From: Streptomyces paludis
Lineage (GTDB): Bacteria; Actinomycetota; Actinomycetes; Streptomycetales; Streptomycetaceae
DNA length: 64,000 bases
NCBI RefSeq assembly: GCF_003344965.1
Contig: NZ_CP031194.1
Location: 5,518,001 to 5,582,000, forward strand
Direction: 5' to 3'
Part shown: positions 54,175 through 62,039 of the stretch, piece after piece
Numbering within the stretch: position 1 is the stretch's first letter
How the letters are laid out: each line of letters opens with the position of its first letter
Notes under the pieces: generated by a model
Databases searched by the model: none
Told to the model about the DNA's origin: nothing
Seen by the model: the letters and a program-made list of their open reading frames with translations, nothing else
Position numbers and translations under genes: made by a program

Positions 54175-54219
54175 GAAGCTGAAGGCAGCCTGAACCACCC
54201 TGAAGGGATCTTCAGCTTC
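54175..54219. promoter_or_regulatory. CTGAA direct repeats within a 9-bp inverted repeat
   Basis: GAAGCTGAA (54175-54183) and TTCAGCTTC (54211-54219) are perfect arms. CTGAA recurs at 54179, 54190 and 54200 with 10-11-bp spacing, with TTCAG at 54211 as its inverse. This is the typical spacing of OmpR-family binding boxes and lies between the PepSY gene and the response regulator gene. Confidence 0.7.
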
Positions 54220-54238
54220 GGTTTGGCAGGGTGGGGCC

Positions 54239-54901
54239 ATGCGCTTGCTGATCGTGGAGGACGAAAGGCGGCTCGCGGTCTCGCTCGCCGCGGGACTGCG
54301 GGCCGAGGGCTTCGCCGTCGATGTCGTGCACGACGGCCTCGAAGGGCTGCACCGCGCGAGCGAGGGCGTTCATGACCTGGTCGTGCTCGACATCATGCTG
54401 CCGGGCATGAACGGCTACCGGGTCTGCGCGGCCCTGCGCGCCGCCGGGAACGACGTACCGATCCTGATGCTCACCGCGAAGGACGGCGAGTACGACGAGG
54501 CGGAGGGGCTCGACACGGGCGCGGACGACTATCTGACCAAGCCGTTCTCGTACGTCGTGCTGGTCGCCCGGGTCAAGGCGCTGCTGCGCAGGCGCGGTTC
54601 GGCCGGTGCCTCGCCGGTGCTGCGGATCGGGGCGCTGAGCGTCGACACGGCGGCCCGCCGGGTCTTCCGGGACGAGACCGAAGTGGCCCTGACGGCGAAG
54701 GAGTTCGCCGTTCTGGAGCAACTGGCGGTGCGGGCGGGCGAGGTGATCGGCAAGCAGTGGATCCTGGAGCATGTCTGGGACTTCGCCTATGACGGCGACC
54801 CGAACATCATCGAGGTTTACATCAGCGCGCTGCGGCGCAAACTCGGCGCCGCCGCGATCCAGACGGTGCGCGGCGCCGGATACCGGCTGGTCGCGTCGTG
54901 A
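54239..54901 (+). CDS. OmpR-family response regulator
   Basis: A 220-aa regulator. The receiver acidic pair is VEDE (7-10), the phospho-acceptor is Asp51 in VVLDIMLPG, with LTAKDG and TKPFSY completing the site. The C-terminal winged helix (about 125-220) has LTAKEFAVLEQLAVRAGEVI and VYISALRRKLG...VRGAGYRLV. It overlaps the sensor kinase start by 4 bp (GTGA). It probably acts on the CTGAA repeats just upstream, controlling itself and the divergent PepSY gene. Confidence 0.94.
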   Translation: MRLLIVEDERRLAVSLAAGLRAEGFAVDVVHDGLEGLHRASEGVHDLVVLDIMLPGMNGYRVCAALRAAGNDVPILMLTAKDGEYDEAEGLDTGADDYLTKPFSYVVLVARVKALLRRRGSAGASPVLRIGALSVDTAARRVFRDETEVALTAKEFAVLEQLAVRAGEVIGKQWILEHVWDFAYDGDPNIIEVYISALRRKLGAAAIQTVRGAGYRLVAS

Positions 54902-56403
54902 GACGCCGCCGGTTCGGCTCCGTACGGGCCAGGGCGTCCCTCGGCGCGACGGCCGTGGTGGCGGTCGCGCTGCTGGCGGCGGGTGTCGCGGTGCTGCTCT
55001 CGCTGCGGTCGAACCTTACGGAGCAGGCCGGCCGGCAGGCCGACCGGGCGGCGCGCGAGGTGGCGCTGGACATCGCCTCCCGGGTCCCGGACCGGATCGC
55101 GTACGCGCAGCTCGACCTGCCCGACGAGGAGGACCATCCCGTGCAGGTGACCGACGGGGCGGGCCGGCTGCTGGTGGCGAGCGAGGGGCTGGAACGGATC
55201 AGCGGTACGGGAGTCCGCGAGGTACGGGCGACGACCGGGGCAGCCGCCCCCGCGGATGCCGCCGCCTCCGATGACGACGACGCGGACGACGACTCCGATG
55301 ACGACGCCTCCGATGACGACGACGGGCCCGCCGTCGGCGAGATCGGCGACACCACCTCCTACACCTCGGGCCGCGCCACGGTGGACGGGGACACCGCCGA
55401 CTACCGCTTCGCGGCGGTCGAGGTGACCGACCGCGCCGGGCGTACGGTCCTGGTCCACGCGGGCGCCTCGCTCGCGGACCGGCAGAGCGCGGTGGCCGGC
55501 ACCACCGCCGCCATGCTGGCCGGTCTGCCCGTGCTGCTGCTGGTCGTCGGCGGAGTGACCTGGCTGGTGACCCGCCGGGCGCTGAGACCCGTGGAGGGCA
55601 TCCGGCGGGAGCTGGCGGCCATCACGGCCTCCCAGGATCTCTCCCGGCGGGTGCCAGAGCCCGCCACGCGCGACGAGGTGGCCCGGCTGGCCCGTACGAC
55701 CAACGAGACGCTCACCGCGCTGGAGAGGTCCGTGGAGCGGCAGCGGTGCTTTGTCGCGGACGCCTCGCACGAGCTGCGCAGCCCCATCGCCTCGCTCCGT
55801 ACGCAGTTGGAGGTGGGCGAGGCCCATCCGGCGCTGCTGGATGTTCCCGGCGCGGTCGCGGACACCGTACGGCTTCAGCGCCTCGCGGCCGATCTGCTGC
55901 TGCTGGCCCGGCTCGACGCGGGGGAACGGCCGGCCGGTGCCGCCCCGTTCGATCTGGGCGCGCTGGTGCGCGACGAGATCGCGCAGCGGACCCAGGACCG
56001 ATTTCCGGTCGTTCTCGATGTCCGGCCGGGGACGGAAGTGGCCGGATCCCGTGGGCAGTTGGCCCGGGTGCTCGGTAATCTGCTGGACAACGCGCAGCGC
56101 CACGCCGCAGGTTCGGTCGCCGTGTCCGTACGGCGGTCGGGCTCCTCGGTCGTCCTCACGGTCACCGACGACGGCCCGGGGGTGCCGGAAGCGGAGCGTG
56201 AGCGGATCTTCGAACGGTTTGTCCGGCTCGACGACGCCCGCAGCCGCGACGACGGCGGCGCCGGACTGGGTCTGGCCATCGCCCGGGACGTGGCCGCGCG
56301 GCACGGCGGTACGCTCACGGCCGGCCGCGCGGAGGGCGGCGGCGCCCTGTTCGAGCTGCGCCTGCCCCCGTCCGGCGGCGGTCCGGCGCCCGACGGGCCC
56401 TGA
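54898..56403 (+). CDS. Sensor histidine kinase with acidic exterior loop
   Basis: A 501-aa HisKA kinase. Two membrane helices (about 14-36 and 200-222) flank a ~165-residue extracellular domain with a striking run of Asp/Ser (about 121-142; DDDDADDD, DDDASDDDD). A HAMP domain (about 223-275) follows. The phospho-acceptor is DASHELRSPIASLR near 290, the N box LLDNAQRHA, and the G boxes DDGPGVPEAER and GGAGLGLAIA. The acidic run suggests sensing of divalent or other cations, or of a cationic peptide, which is inference. Confidence 0.93.
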   Translation: MRRRRFGSVRARASLGATAVVAVALLAAGVAVLLSLRSNLTEQAGRQADRAAREVALDIASRVPDRIAYAQLDLPDEEDHPVQVTDGAGRLLVASEGLERISGTGVREVRATTGAAAPADAAASDDDDADDDSDDDASDDDDGPAVGEIGDTTSYTSGRATVDGDTADYRFAAVEVTDRAGRTVLVHAGASLADRQSAVAGTTAAMLAGLPVLLLVVGGVTWLVTRRALRPVEGIRRELAAITASQDLSRRVPEPATRDEVARLARTTNETLTALERSVERQRCFVADASHELRSPIASLRTQLEVGEAHPALLDVPGAVADTVRLQRLAADLLLLARLDAGERPAGAAPFDLGALVRDEIAQRTQDRFPVVLDVRPGTEVAGSRGQLARVLGNLLDNAQRHAAGSVAVSVRRSGSSVVLTVTDDGPGVPEAERERIFERFVRLDDARSRDDGGAGLGLAIARDVAARHGGTLTAGRAEGGGALFELRLPPSGGGPAPDGP

Positions 56404-56445
56404 GGGCCCGCCAGGGCGGTCGCGAGGGCCATGGCCCCCTCGGGG

Positions 56446-56922
56446 TCAGGGCCTGCCGCGGTGGCCGTGGAGGTGCTCCGCGACCGGCGTCAGGGACGCC
56501 CGCAGCTCGGCGAGGGCCTCGGGGGAGAGCAGGTCGATGAAGTGCTTCCGGACGGACTCGACATGGTGCGGGGCGACTTCCTGCATGGTCGCCATGCCGG
56601 TGTCCGTCAGGACCGCGAAGAGTCCGCGCCGGTCCGATTCGCAGTGCTCCCTGCGGACCAGTCCGGCCGCCTCCATCCGGGTGATCTGGTGGGAGAGGCG
56701 GCTCTTGGACTGGAGGGTGGTGGCGGCGAGGTCGCTCATCCGCATCCGGCGGCCCTCGGACTCGGAGAGATTCACCAGGATCTCGTAGTCGTTCATGGTC
56801 AGGCCGAACGGCTGAAGGTCCTTCTCCAGCTGGTGTGTCAGCAGCTTGTTGACATCCAGATGGGTGCGCCACGCGCACTGCTCGGCGTCGCTCAGCCAGC
56901 GGGTGGCCGTCTCGGTCTCCAT
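56446..56922 (-). CDS. MarR-family transcriptional regulator
   Basis: A 158-aa winged-helix regulator. The dimer helices are at both ends. The DNA-binding domain shows LTMNDYEILVNLSESEGRRMRMSDLA, SKSRLSHQITRMEAAGLVRR and the wing CESDRRGLFAVLTDTG. No Cys-based sensing pattern is obvious. An imperfect palindrome overlaps its promoter region, so autoregulation is likely. The target genes are not evident; the AIM24 operon lies upstream on the same strand. Confidence 0.92.
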   Translation of the reverse strand: METETATRWLSDAEQCAWRTHLDVNKLLTHQLEKDLQPFGLTMNDYEILVNLSESEGRRMRMSDLAATTLQSKSRLSHQITRMEAAGLVRREHCESDRRGLFAVLTDTGMATMQEVAPHHVESVRKHFIDLLSPEALAELRASLTPVAEHLHGHRGRP

Positions 56923-56928
56923 GTATCT

Positions 56929-56950
56929 ATTCTACCTAAGAAGTTGAAAT
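56929..56950 (-). promoter_or_regulatory. Candidate MarR autoregulatory site
   Basis: ATTCTACCT and AAGTTGAAT-like arms form an imperfect inverted repeat centred on AAGA, a few bases upstream of the MarR start. A+T content is well above that of the surroundings. Confidence 0.4.
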
Positions 56951-57070
56951 CTGGACGAAATTCCTCCGGGTGAGGAGTGTGACGCCGCGCACGGAGCGTT
57001 TGGCGGGGTCTTTTCACGGAGGCCCGCGGAAGGGTTCACGCGTTCGACGTCACACTCCGCAGACTACCGC

Positions 57071-57811
57071 TCACTGAGCGAAGCGGCGCAGGTGGTCGGC
57101 GCCGGGCACCCCGGCACCCGCCTCGGGCGGTGGTGTACCCGTCGGCTGTTCCGCCATCAGCTTCTCCGACGACTGGAGCAGCACCGTCCCCGCGCCGACG
57201 AACTCGAACTGGTGCTCCTCGCCCGAGGTGCCCCCGAACCCCGTCAGGGAGCGGAAGCCGCCGAGCACGCCGGACATATAGCCATGATCGTAGTGGTGAC
57301 AGGGCGACGGGCAGTCCGCCCAGCCCACCAGCGCCTGCGGATCCACCCGCACCGGTGGCTCCATGAACACCACCGGCCCGTTCGACGCCGCGACGAACTT
57401 CCCCGTGCCGATCAGCGTCAGAAACCCGGGCACGATCGACTGCTTGAGCGCCAGTGACGGCTGGAACGCCAGCAGATTCCCCGACCGGATCGTCAGATTC
57501 CCGTCCTCCAGATCGAAGGAGTTGACGTCGAACGCCCGGTCCGCCAGCAGCATCTTGCCGCTGCCCGCCGCCACCACCCAGTCGGCCACATGCAGCGGTG
57601 AGTGGAAGCTGCTGCGGATCAGCCCCTCGAACCGGCCGTGGCCGATCCCGTCGAACTCGATCTGCCCGTAATAGGCGATCATCTTGCCCTTCTGGAGGAA
57701 CCACTGACTCCCCGCCAGCTCCACACAGAAGGTGTACGCGTTGACGTTGTCGTCGCTCGGCAGTGTCGCCGGGTCGAATACCACCGGCGCGCTCGATACC
57801 CCACCGCTCAC
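57071..57811 (-). CDS. AIM24-family protein, third gene of a three-gene operon
   Basis: A 246-aa beta-rich protein of the AIM24/TRAP-like family. The start GTG at 57811 overlaps the stop of the middle copy. Typical segments are GKMIAYYGQIEFDG, GSGKMLLADRAFDVN, LTIRSGNLLAFQPSL and EHQFEFVGAGTVLLQSSE. It carries a distinctive Cys/His insertion WADCPSPCHHYDHGY near 165-180, absent from the other two, which could bind metal. Function in bacteria is not established; a mitochondrial relative affects membrane organisation. Confidence 0.85.
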   Translation of the reverse strand: MSGGVSSAPVVFDPATLPSDDNVNAYTFCVELAGSQWFLQKGKMIAYYGQIEFDGIGHGRFEGLIRSSFHSPLHVADWVVAAGSGKMLLADRAFDVNSFDLEDGNLTIRSGNLLAFQPSLALKQSIVPGFLTLIGTGKFVAASNGPVVFMEPPVRVDPQALVGWADCPSPCHHYDHGYMSGVLGGFRSLTGFGGTSGEEHQFEFVGAGTVLLQSSEKLMAEQPTGTPPPEAGAGVPGADHLRRFAQ

Positions 57812-58458
57812 AGCTTGTCCTCCGATGCCTGGACGTAGACCGCGCCGGTGCCGCTCAGCTCCAGCTGGAACGCCTCGCCCGAACCGCGCCCCACCATCTC
57901 GCGCCAGCCGACCGCCGCCGAGAGCCTGTTCCGTACGTCGCCGTGGTGGGCCACGTACGCCTGCGGGTCGACCCGGATGTCCGCGCCCGGGGTGATGGGC
58001 AGCTCGATCACCCCGCCGTGCGCCATCACCGCGACCGCGCCATGGCCCTTGAGCGTGGTGGTGAACAGCCCCTGGCCGGTGACCTGGCCGCGCACCATGC
58101 CCATGACGCCGCCCTGTGAACCCATGAACATCGTGCCCTGCTGGAGCGTCCCGTCGAAGGCGAGCAGCCGGTCCGCCTCCACGTACAGGGTGTCGCCGGC
58201 GAGATTGATGACCTGGATGTGGTGGCCGCCATGGCCGAACATCACCGTGCCGTTCCCCTCCACCGTCATCAGCGGGGTGGCCTCGTTGGCCACCCGGCGG
58301 CCGATCATCGACATCACACCGCCCTGGCCGCCCTGGATGTTGGGCGTGAAACTGACCTCGCCCCGGTACGCCAGCATCGCGCCCCGCTGGCTGTACATGG
58401 TCTGTCCGGGCGCCACCGTCGCCTCGACCATCTTCGCGTTGATCTCCCGGAACGGCAC
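57808..58458 (-). CDS. AIM24-family protein, second gene
   Basis: A 216-aa protein. GTG start at 58458, overlapping the upstream gene's stop by one base. Segments GAMLAYRGEVSF, GDTLYVEADRLLAFDGTLQQ, GLFTTTLKGHGAVAVMAHGG and DPQAYVAHHGDV match the family. Gly/Met-rich loops (GGQGGVMSMIG, GSQGGVMGMVRG) are notable. It is part of a tightly packed operon of three paralogues. Confidence 0.87.
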   Translation of the reverse strand: MPFREINAKMVEATVAPGQTMYSQRGAMLAYRGEVSFTPNIQGGQGGVMSMIGRRVANEATPLMTVEGNGTVMFGHGGHHIQVINLAGDTLYVEADRLLAFDGTLQQGTMFMGSQGGVMGMVRGQVTGQGLFTTTLKGHGAVAVMAHGGVIELPITPGADIRVDPQAYVAHHGDVRNRLSAAVGWREMVGRGSGEAFQLELSGTGAVYVQASEDKL

Positions 58459-59096
58459 TAGAGATCGCCCCCGATCGTGTTCCGCTCGCTCGGCTGTACG
58501 TAGACGAGCCCCTCGCCCTCGAAGCGGATCTGGAAGGACTCGCCCGACCCCTCGCCCAGGAACGTCCGGAAGTTCACCCCGGACTGGAGCTTCTGCTGAA
58601 GCTTCCCCTGATGCGCGATGTAGGCGCCCGGGTCGACATACAGCGGGTACTGGGAGGTCACCCGCAGCAGCACCGCCTCGCCGTCCGACATGATCGCCGC
58701 CTGGCCCGTGCCCTCGACGGTGGTCGTGAACAGGCCGTTCCCCGAAGCGCCGCCGCGCAGCCCGGTGAACGTCGTGCCGGTGCGCAGCCCCGCGTCCGTG
58801 CAGAGCAGATTGCTCGACTCGACATGGAGCTTGTCGCCGTGCAGCGAGACGAGGTTGATATCGCTCGCGCGATCGGCGAAATAGCAGGTGCCCTGGCCCT
58901 TCACCTCCATCACGGTCATCTGTTCGCCGGTGAGCCGGCGCGTCACCATCCCCCGCAGCCCCTCACCGCCGCCCGTCAGTTTCTTGAACGTCATCCGGCC
59001 GTCGTACGCGACCATCGAGCCGTTCTTCGCCTTGACAGCGTCGCCGGTCAACTCGACGGCGAGCACCTTGCTGCCTTGCAGTCGGAACTGAGCCAC
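58458..59096 (-). CDS. AIM24-family protein, first gene
   Basis: A 212-aa protein; I chose the GTG at 59096 (MAQFRLQGSKVLAVELTGD), the usual N-terminus, over longer in-frame starts to 59264. Segments NGSMVAYDGRMTFKK, GDKLHVESSNLLCTDAGLRTG, GNGLFTTTVEGTGQAAIMSDG and VDPGAYIAHQG define the family. GEGSGESFQIRFEGEGLVYVQPSE is the conserved end. It leads the operon. Confidence 0.87.
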   Translation of the reverse strand: MAQFRLQGSKVLAVELTGDAVKAKNGSMVAYDGRMTFKKLTGGGEGLRGMVTRRLTGEQMTVMEVKGQGTCYFADRASDINLVSLHGDKLHVESSNLLCTDAGLRTGTTFTGLRGGASGNGLFTTTVEGTGQAAIMSDGEAVLLRVTSQYPLYVDPGAYIAHQGKLQQKLQSGVNFRTFLGEGSGESFQIRFEGEGLVYVQPSERNTIGGDL

Positions 59097-59352
59097 GGAC
59101 CGAAGGTATCCCGGCCCCGCCCGCCACCGACAGGGCTTCTGCCCCTGATCGTCCCCTGATCGTCCCCCGAGCCGTCCCCGAGCCGTCCCTGAGCCGGCCC
59201 CCGAGCCTGCCCGAGCCGTCCCGGACACACCCCTGGCCGAAACGGGCCGAAGTGGGGCTGCCACAATGTCCTAGCGCTTGTGCGCGCTTTCACAAGATCG
59301 GGTTGGCGCCGCACGAGATCACGTAGCCCCCGATGACGAAGGTGCCTGCCTC

Positions 59353-59697
59353 GTGGACATCAGCAACGCCGCCCCGCTCCACCGCCTCCGCCTGGTCTCC
59401 GTGCCGGAGGCCGTATCGTTCCTCCTCCTCATGGTCTGCTCGGTGCTCAAGCGGACGACGGACTTCAACGCGGTACCGGTGATGGGAGCCATCCACGGCG
59501 TCCTCTTCATCCTGTACGTGATCTTCTGGGCCCTCGCCTGGATCCGCGTCCGCTGGTCCTTCGGGACGGCCGCCCTCTACTTCGTGCTCTCCGTACTGCC
59601 CGCCGGCGGCTTCTTCGCGGACCGCAGGATCAAGCGCGAGCTGGACGACGCCGCCATCGCCTCCCGCGCCCGCCGCGAAGGTACCGTGAACGCATGA
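59353..59697 (+). CDS. DUF3817-family membrane protein
   Basis: A 114-aa protein with three membrane helices (about 18-38, 47-67, 72-90). The GTG at 59353 gives [23 protein letters not shown]; the frame is open to 59278. [18 protein letters not shown] and [11 protein letters not shown] are typical of the family, which is conserved in Actinobacteria. Function unknown. Its stop overlaps the next start (ATGA). Confidence 0.85.
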   Translation: MDISNAAPLHRLRLVSVPEAVSFLLLMVCSVLKRTTDFNAVPVMGAIHGVLFILYVIFWALAWIRVRWSFGTAALYFVLSVLPAGGFFADRRIKRELDDAAIASRARREGTVNA

Positions 59698-60011
59698 TCG
59701 TCGCCTTCTCCGTCTCTCCGCTCGGTGTCGGGGAGGACGTCGGCGAGTACGTCGCCGACGCCGTCCGGGTCGTCCGCGAGTCCGGCCTCCCCAACCGTAC
59801 GGACGCGATGTTCACCTCCGTCGAGGGCGAGTGGGACGAGGTGATGGACGTCGTCAAGCGCGCCGTCGCCGCCGTCGAGGCCCGCGCCGGCCGGGTCTCG
59901 CTCGTCCTCAAGGCCGACATCAGGCCCGGGGTCACGGACGGTCTCACCTCGAAGGTCGAGACCGTGGAGCGCCACCTCGCCCAGCAGCCGCCCGCGGCCC
60001 CGGCCCCGTGA
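59694..60011 (+). CDS. Thiamine-binding-type protein (MTH1187/YkoF-like, DUF77)
   Basis: A 105-aa ferredoxin-like fold protein. The opening [27 protein letters not shown] and the conserved [19 protein letters not shown] and [12 protein letters not shown] are diagnostic. Family members bind thiamine or related ligands as oligomers. It is coupled to the DUF3817 gene by a 4-bp overlap, as in many Actinobacteria. Confidence 0.85.
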   Translation: MIVAFSVSPLGVGEDVGEYVADAVRVVRESGLPNRTDAMFTSVEGEWDEVMDVVKRAVAAVEARAGRVSLVLKADIRPGVTDGLTSKVETVERHLAQQPPAAPAP

Positions 60012-60140
60012 CCCGGCCCGTAACCCCCGGACGCAGTAACCCGCGAGCGTAAAACCGCCCGCACGGACGCCTCCAGTCGACACGCCGGTCAATGTCCCTT
60101 TCTGTGGGGATATCGACCTCGCGAATCAGCTGGAGGCACC

Positions 60141-62036
60141 GTGCGGCCCGAGGGTGACGACACCGACCTCGACCCCGACCACGACGACGTACTCGGCTAC
60201 GACTACGACGTCCACAGCTGTCTGGCCGGCCCCCTCATGGAGCCGGACCGGACCGCCCCCTACCGCGTGGGCTACCGGAGTCTGCTCGCGCGCGAGCCCC
60301 GCCGAATACGCGCCGTCCTGCTGATGGCCCTGGCGCCGCTCCTCTCCGGCGCCCTGCTGGTCTACCTGGTCTGGCCCAGCCACCGGACCGAGCGCGAGGG
60401 CGGCGACCGCTGGCTGATCGTCTTCGACCACGTGATGCTCGGCTCGATCGGGTGCATCGCCCTGTTCATGCTGGTCAACGTCGCCTCGGTGGCACACGCC
60501 ACCATGGTCGCCCGGGACCCGATACCCGTCCCCGCCGAGCTGGGCACCCGGGTCGCCTTCCTCACCACGTACGTCCCCGGCACCGAGCCGCTCGCCATGG
60601 TGCGGGGCACGCTCGAAGGGGCGGTACGGCTGCGGCACAGCGGCCCCCTCGACATCTGGCTGCTCGACGAGGGCGACGACCCCGCCGCCCGGGCGCTCTG
60701 CGCGGAGCTGGGCGTACGGCACTTCACCCGTAGGGGAGTCCCCGAGTGGAACCGCCGCAGAGGCGTCCACAAGGCGCGCACCAAACACGGCAACTACAAC
60801 GCCTGGCTCGCGATGCACGGCGACGACTACGACTTCTTCGCCTCCGTCGACACCGACCACATCCCGCTCCCCAACTTCCTGGAGCGGATGATGGGTTACT
60901 TCCGCGACCCGGACATCGCCTTCGTCGTCGGCCCCCAGGTGTACGGCAACTACACCTCGCCCGTCACCAAGGCCGCCGAGTCCCAGCAGTTCCTCTTCCA
61001 CGCGCTGATCCAGCGGGCCGGCAACCGCTACCACGCCCCGATGTTCGTCGGCACGAACAACGTCGTCCGGATCAAGGCGCTCCAGCAGATCGGCGGGCTG
61101 TACGACTCGATCACCGAGGACATGGCCACCGGCTTCGAGATCCACCGCACCCGCAACCCGCTCACCGGCCGCTTCTGGCGCTCCGTCTACACCCCCGACG
61201 TGCTGGCGGTCGGTGAGGGGCCCGCGTCCTGGACCGACTTCTTCACCCAGCAGCTGCGCTGGTCCCGGGGCACCTACGAGACGCTCATCAAGCAGTACTG
61301 GAAGGCGCCCTTCCGGGTGCCGCCGGGCCGGCTGCTCAGCTACACGCTGATGCTCGTCTACTACCCGATGACCGCCGTCAACTGGTTCCTCGGCGTCCTC
61401 AGCTGCGTTCTCTTCCTCTGGCTCGGCGCCTCCGGCACCCAGGTCTCGTCCTCGGTTCTGCTGATGCTCTACAGCGACGCCGCCGCCCTCCAGATCGGCC
61501 TCTACCTCTGGAACCGGCGCCACAACGTCTCGCCCCACGAACCCCAGGGCTCCGGCGGGCTCGCCGGTATGGCGATGTCGGCGCTCTCCGCGCCCATCTA
61601 CCTCAAGTCGCTCTGCGCGGCGCTGCTGCGCACCCAGGGCCGCTTCGTGGTCACCCCCAAGGGCGGCCGGACCAGCGCCGACCGGACGGCGACCTTCCGG
61701 ATCCATCTCTTCTGGGCCGCCGTGCTCGCCGGCTCGCTCGTCGCGTCCGTCTTCCTCGGCCACACCCACGCGGCCATGCGCACCTGGGCCGGGCTCGCGC
61801 TCGTGATCGCGCTCGCCCCGGTCGCCGTCTGGCTCCTGACGCTGCGCGCCGAGCGCATCGCCGCCCGTACGGCCGCCGCGCCCCCACGCGCCCCGGCGCC
61901 CGCGCCCGCTCAGAGCGCGCCCGCTCAGAGCGCGCCCGCTCAGAGCGCGCCCGCCGCTCAGAGCGCGCCCGCCCCCACCCGCGCGTCCGCGCCGGCCGCG
62001 GTCCCGGTGACCGTATCGACGTCAGGAGGGAACTGA
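60141..62036 (+). CDS. cslA: CslA-like family 2 glycosyltransferase
   Basis: A membrane beta-glycan synthase, 631 aa, GTG at 60141 after GGAGG. Two N-terminal helices (about 55-80 and 100-120) precede the GT-A domain. The domain shows LLDEGDD, FFASVDTDHIPLPNF, TNNVVRIKALQQIGGLYDSITEDMATGF and the processivity motif QQLRW. About five or six C-terminal helices follow. A disordered tail has tandem PAQSA repeats (about 588-612) encoded by a 15-bp repeat at 61905-61970. In Streptomyces, CslA makes a tip-associated beta-glycan needed for hyphal growth together with GlxA, whose homologue follows 3 bp later. It may be a paralogue of the known locus. Confidence 0.85.
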   Translation: MRPEGDDTDLDPDHDDVLGYDYDVHSCLAGPLMEPDRTAPYRVGYRSLLAREPRRIRAVLLMALAPLLSGALLVYLVWPSHRTEREGGDRWLIVFDHVMLGSIGCIALFMLVNVASVAHATMVARDPIPVPAELGTRVAFLTTYVPGTEPLAMVRGTLEGAVRLRHSGPLDIWLLDEGDDPAARALCAELGVRHFTRRGVPEWNRRRGVHKARTKHGNYNAWLAMHGDDYDFFASVDTDHIPLPNFLERMMGYFRDPDIAFVVGPQVYGNYTSPVTKAAESQQFLFHALIQRAGNRYHAPMFVGTNNVVRIKALQQIGGLYDSITEDMATGFEIHRTRNPLTGRFWRSVYTPDVLAVGEGPASWTDFFTQQLRWSRGTYETLIKQYWKAPFRVPPGRLLSYTLMLVYYPMTAVNWFLGVLSCVLFLWLGASGTQVSSSVLLMLYSDAAALQIGLYLWNRRHNVSPHEPQGSGGLAGMAMSALSAPIYLKSLCAALLRTQGRFVVTPKGGRTSADRTATFRIHLFWAAVLAGSLVASVFLGHTHAAMRTWAGLALVIALAPVAVWLLTLRAERIAARTAAAPPRAPAPAPAQSAPAQSAPAQSAPAAQSAPAPTRASAPAAVPVTVSTSGGN

Positions 62037-62039
62037 CCC

